Shown piece after piece: positions 62,435 through 64,000 of a stretch of 64,000 nt of DNA (position 1 is its first letter; each line of letters opens with the position of its first letter). Origin of the DNA: an uncultured Ruminococcus sp. Its GTDB lineage: Bacteria; Bacillota; Clostridia; Oscillospirales; Ruminococcaceae. The notes beneath the pieces are model-generated. The model saw only the letters and a list, made by a program, of their open reading frames with translations, did not search any database and had not been told where the DNA came from. The stretch spans positions 1-64,000 of the forward strand of contig CANQWA010000005.1 of assembly GCA_947627445.1 (NCBI GenBank), given 5' to 3'. The position numbers and the translations under genes were made by a program.

Positions 62435-62463
62435 ATTATACCAGAAAAAAACCAGTTTGACAA
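62435..62463 (-). promoter_or_regulatory. Promoter of the leader-corA unit
   Basis: On the minus strand TTGTCA (62458-62463), 17 bp, TATAAT (62435-62440). Confidence 0.75.
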
Positions 62464-62504
62464 GATGATTTCTGTAAAATTCACATAATTTTATGCAAAA
62501 TTAA

Positions 62505-62550
62505 GGCAACACCGCACAAAGCCGTCAGGCGTTCTTTGTGCAGTGTTGCC
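62505..62550. mobile_element. 46-bp inverted-repeat element between corA and pflA
   Basis: GGCAACACCGCACAAAG and CTTTGTGCAGTGTTGCC (one mismatch) flank a GCCGTCAGGCGTT centre. The flanks are TTAA (62501-62504) and TTAG (62551-62554), close to a 4-bp target duplication. It is the same family as 48480-48525 and the ends of 14459-14630. Confidence 0.7.
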
Positions 62551-62592
62551 TTAGAACTTGTTCCGTAGCTTTTTCCACACCAATCTCGTTAT

Positions 62593-63348
62593 TTATCCCG
62601 AATGCATGGTTTCCTGCAAACGTGCTTTCAAGCCCTCCATAATGATCTCCTTGGCATGGATCGCCTGTTCCTTGGTCGCAGGCTCTACACCATGAAGCGG
62701 ATATTCTATCCCCAGATTCTCATATTTCACTTCGCCCATGGTATGATAGGGCAACACATCCAGTGCTTTGAGATTATCCAAGCCTCCGATAAAATACCCC
62801 AGCTCACGCAGATATTTCTCATTCAGCGTTATGCCTGGCACAACCACATGACGAATCCAGAGAGGAATTTTTTTCATTTTCAGATATTCCGCAAATTCCA
62901 GAATATGCTTGTTTTCCTGCTTTGTCAGCTTTTTATGCTCCTCCGGGTCAATGTGCTTGATATCCAGCATCACCAGATCCGTCACCGCCATCAGCCTGTC
63001 ATATTCCGCCTGCTTTTCCGGTCGGTACATAATGCCTGACGTGTCCAGACAGGTGTGGATTCCTTTCTTCTTTGCTGCCTCAAACAGCGCCGTGAGGAAT
63101 TCCATCTGCACCAAGGGTTCACCGCCGGTCGCCGTAATACCGCCGCCGTGAAGAAATTCCTTGACGCCGTCATATTCCTCCAGGATAGATTCTACACTGC
63201 GCAGATTTTCGCTTCGTCCTTTTGCCCACGTATCCGGATTATGACAATACAGGCAGCGCATGGGACATCCCTGAAAAAAAACCACAAACCGGATACCCGG
63301 GCCGTCTACCGTGCCAAAGCTTTCCGTCGAATGCACATATCCTTCCAT
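62593..63348 (-). CDS. pflA: Pyruvate formate-lyase activating enzyme
   Basis: The 251-residue protein most likely starts at ATG 63348, six bases after AGGAGG (an adjacent ATG at 63351 is possible). It begins MEGYVHSTESFGTVDGPGIR and has the radical SAM motif CPMRCLYC (Cys28, Cys32, Cys35). It generates the glycyl radical on pyruvate formate-lyase, or on a free glycyl-radical domain, with S-adenosylmethionine and a 4Fe-4S cluster. The small glycyl-radical gene lies 100 bp upstream on the same strand. Confidence 0.96.
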   Translation of the reverse strand: MEGYVHSTESFGTVDGPGIRFVVFFQGCPMRCLYCHNPDTWAKGRSENLRSVESILEEYDGVKEFLHGGGITATGGEPLVQMEFLTALFEAAKKKGIHTCLDTSGIMYRPEKQAEYDRLMAVTDLVMLDIKHIDPEEHKKLTKQENKHILEFAEYLKMKKIPLWIRHVVVPGITLNEKYLRELGYFIGGLDNLKALDVLPYHTMGEVKYENLGIEYPLHGVEPATKEQAIHAKEIIMEGLKARLQETMHSG

Positions 63349-63380
63349 CATTTTCCTCCTTTTCAAAAAGATACAGCAAA

Positions 63381-63401
63381 GGGCGCACGAGATGTACGCC
63401 C
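63381..63401 (-). terminator. Weak hairpin between the glycyl-radical gene and pflA
   Basis: GGGCG (63381-63385) pairs with CGCCC (63397-63401); on the minus strand it is followed by TTTGCTG. It may attenuate rather than stop transcription into pflA. Confidence 0.35.
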
Positions 63402-63452
63402 ATTGTCTGTTCCCGCATACCGCAGGATCTTTTCAGTTGACAAAATGATGCA

Positions 63453-63692
63453 TTACAGACCAGCGTGGAATGTTCTGTTGATGACATCATCCTGCTGTTC
63501 CTTTGTCAGCTTGATAAAGTTAACAGCATAGCCGCTGACACGAATGGTCAACTGCGGATACTTTTCCGGATGCTGCTGTGCATCCAGCAGAGTCTCACGG
63601 TTCAGTACGTTTACGTTCAGGTGATGACCGCCTTTTTCCGCATAGCCATCCAGCAGACCTACCAGATTTTCAACTTGTTTTTCGTTTGCCAT
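63453..63692 (-). CDS. Free-standing glycyl-radical domain protein (PFL C-terminus/GrcA-like)
   Basis: The 79-residue protein starts at ATG 63692 behind GAGGAGG. It is nearly all the C-terminal end of pyruvate formate-lyase: [16 protein letters not shown] (about 23-38), [17 protein letters not shown] (41-57) with the radical Gly54, and [13 protein letters not shown]. coli GrcA (YfiD) is a comparable spare part that replaces the oxygen-damaged end of PFL, but its N-terminus differs; this one is closer to PFL itself. It could be a repair cofactor or half of a split PFL whose large part lies beyond the right edge. It is followed by pflA. Confidence 0.9.
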   Translation of the reverse strand: MANEKQVENLVGLLDGYAEKGGHHLNVNVLNRETLLDAQQHPEKYPQLTIRVSGYAVNFIKLTKEQQDDVINRTFHAGL

Positions 63693-63734
63693 AATAAAAT
63701 CCTCCTCTAAAAATATAGTGTGAAATTGTAAAGC

Positions 63735-63944
63735 TTACGCTTCATCTATCAGTTCAGTTGGCTGACAACATGCCATATTCCCTTTCGAGCAATCCATGCT
63801 GCGATAGGTTTTCACATTCATGCCTTCTCCGACCAGATCTTCCTGAGAAACGGTCAGATGACCGCTTCCGTCCTCCATGAGCTTTTCGATCATATCTACC
63901 AACTCATCGGATTTATCATGATCTTTCAGTTCGTGCTGTGCCAT
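63735..63944 (-). CDS. Small Cys-rich protein of unknown function upstream of the glycyl-radical gene
   Basis: The 69-residue protein starts at ATG 63944, nine bases after GGAGG. I recognise no family. It is acidic, with a helix-like start (DKSDELVDMIEKLMEDG) and a C-terminal CSKGNMACCQP carrying three Cys. It lies 42 bp before the glycyl-radical gene and so probably belongs to the same operon. The cysteines might bind metal or act in redox chemistry; that is speculation. The upstream sequence to the window edge allows a gene ending near 63981, but too little is present to say. Confidence 0.65.
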   Translation of the reverse strand: MAQHELKDHDKSDELVDMIEKLMEDGSGHLTVSQEDLVGEGMNVKTYRSMDCSKGNMACCQPTELIDEA

Positions 63945-64000
63945 GACACTGCGCCTCCTTTCTCTGATTGCAAAAGAATTTCAGGAATCCAACACGATTG

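Overview
The window looks like a chromosome segment of a Gram-positive anaerobe of the Clostridia, most likely a Ruminococcus-like member of the Oscillospiraceae. The signs are an IspH-ribosomal protein S1 fusion, a pyruvate formate-lyase activase beside a glycyl-radical protein, dockerin modules on leucine-rich-repeat (LRR) proteins, a SpoVD-type penicillin-binding protein with PASTA domains, a SigH-like sigma factor and a MurE with the DNPR motif of meso-diaminopimelate users. No rRNA, tRNA, CRISPR array, phage or transposase gene was found.

Layout. 1-1.6 kb: a glycosyltransferase and a collagen-like protein cut by the window edge. 2.1-4.5 kb: a large secreted Cys/His-rich protein. 4.6-10.6 kb: a short-chain dehydrogenase, then a LiaS/NarL-type two-component system divergent from an ABC exporter. 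10.8-14.4 kb: a hybrid sensor kinase divergent from a flavin reductase, with a repeated operator-like motif between them. 14.8-21.5 kb: YgiQ, a BaiN/HI0933 flavoprotein, then cmk-plsC-ispH/S1. 21.6-26.4 kb (minus): trmK-nif3-rlmA-rqcH-mpg. 26.9-28.2 kb (minus): a DUF1858 protein, a zinc-ribbon protein and a SigH-like factor. 28.5-43.2 kb (minus): the division and cell wall cluster mraZ-rsmH-ftsL-PBP-murE-murF-mraY-ftsW-murG-murA-ftsQ-ftsZ, without murC, murD or ftsA. 43.5-48.3 kb: a possible small plus-strand gene, then rpsL-rpsG-fusA-tuf (minus). 48.5-53.4 kb (minus): two LRR-dockerin proteins and a priming sugar transferase. 53.7-57.6 kb (minus): aminotransferase, an unknown protein, trpS, mazG, rqcP. 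57.8-61.3 kb: a flippase, GtrA and a CBS/CorC protein. 61.4-64 kb (minus): corA behind a short leader ORF, pflA, and a free-standing glycyl-radical domain next to an unknown Cys-rich protein.

The genes centre on envelope building (lipid II synthesis, septation, surface polymer priming, flippase, GtrA), translation and ribosome rescue (str operon, RqcH and RqcP, S1 fusion, rRNA and tRNA methylases) and anaerobic metabolism. The strongest candidates for something undescribed are: a 25-codon leader before corA whose N-terminus resembles the enterobacterial MgtL leader; a non-autonomous inverted-repeat element family (one 172-bp copy, two 46-bp copies, one relic) with apparent 4-bp target duplications; a four-copy operator-like motif between divergent promoters; a 48-codon ORF with a strong ribosome-binding site and its own terminator; and a hairpin cluster inside the division and cell wall cluster.
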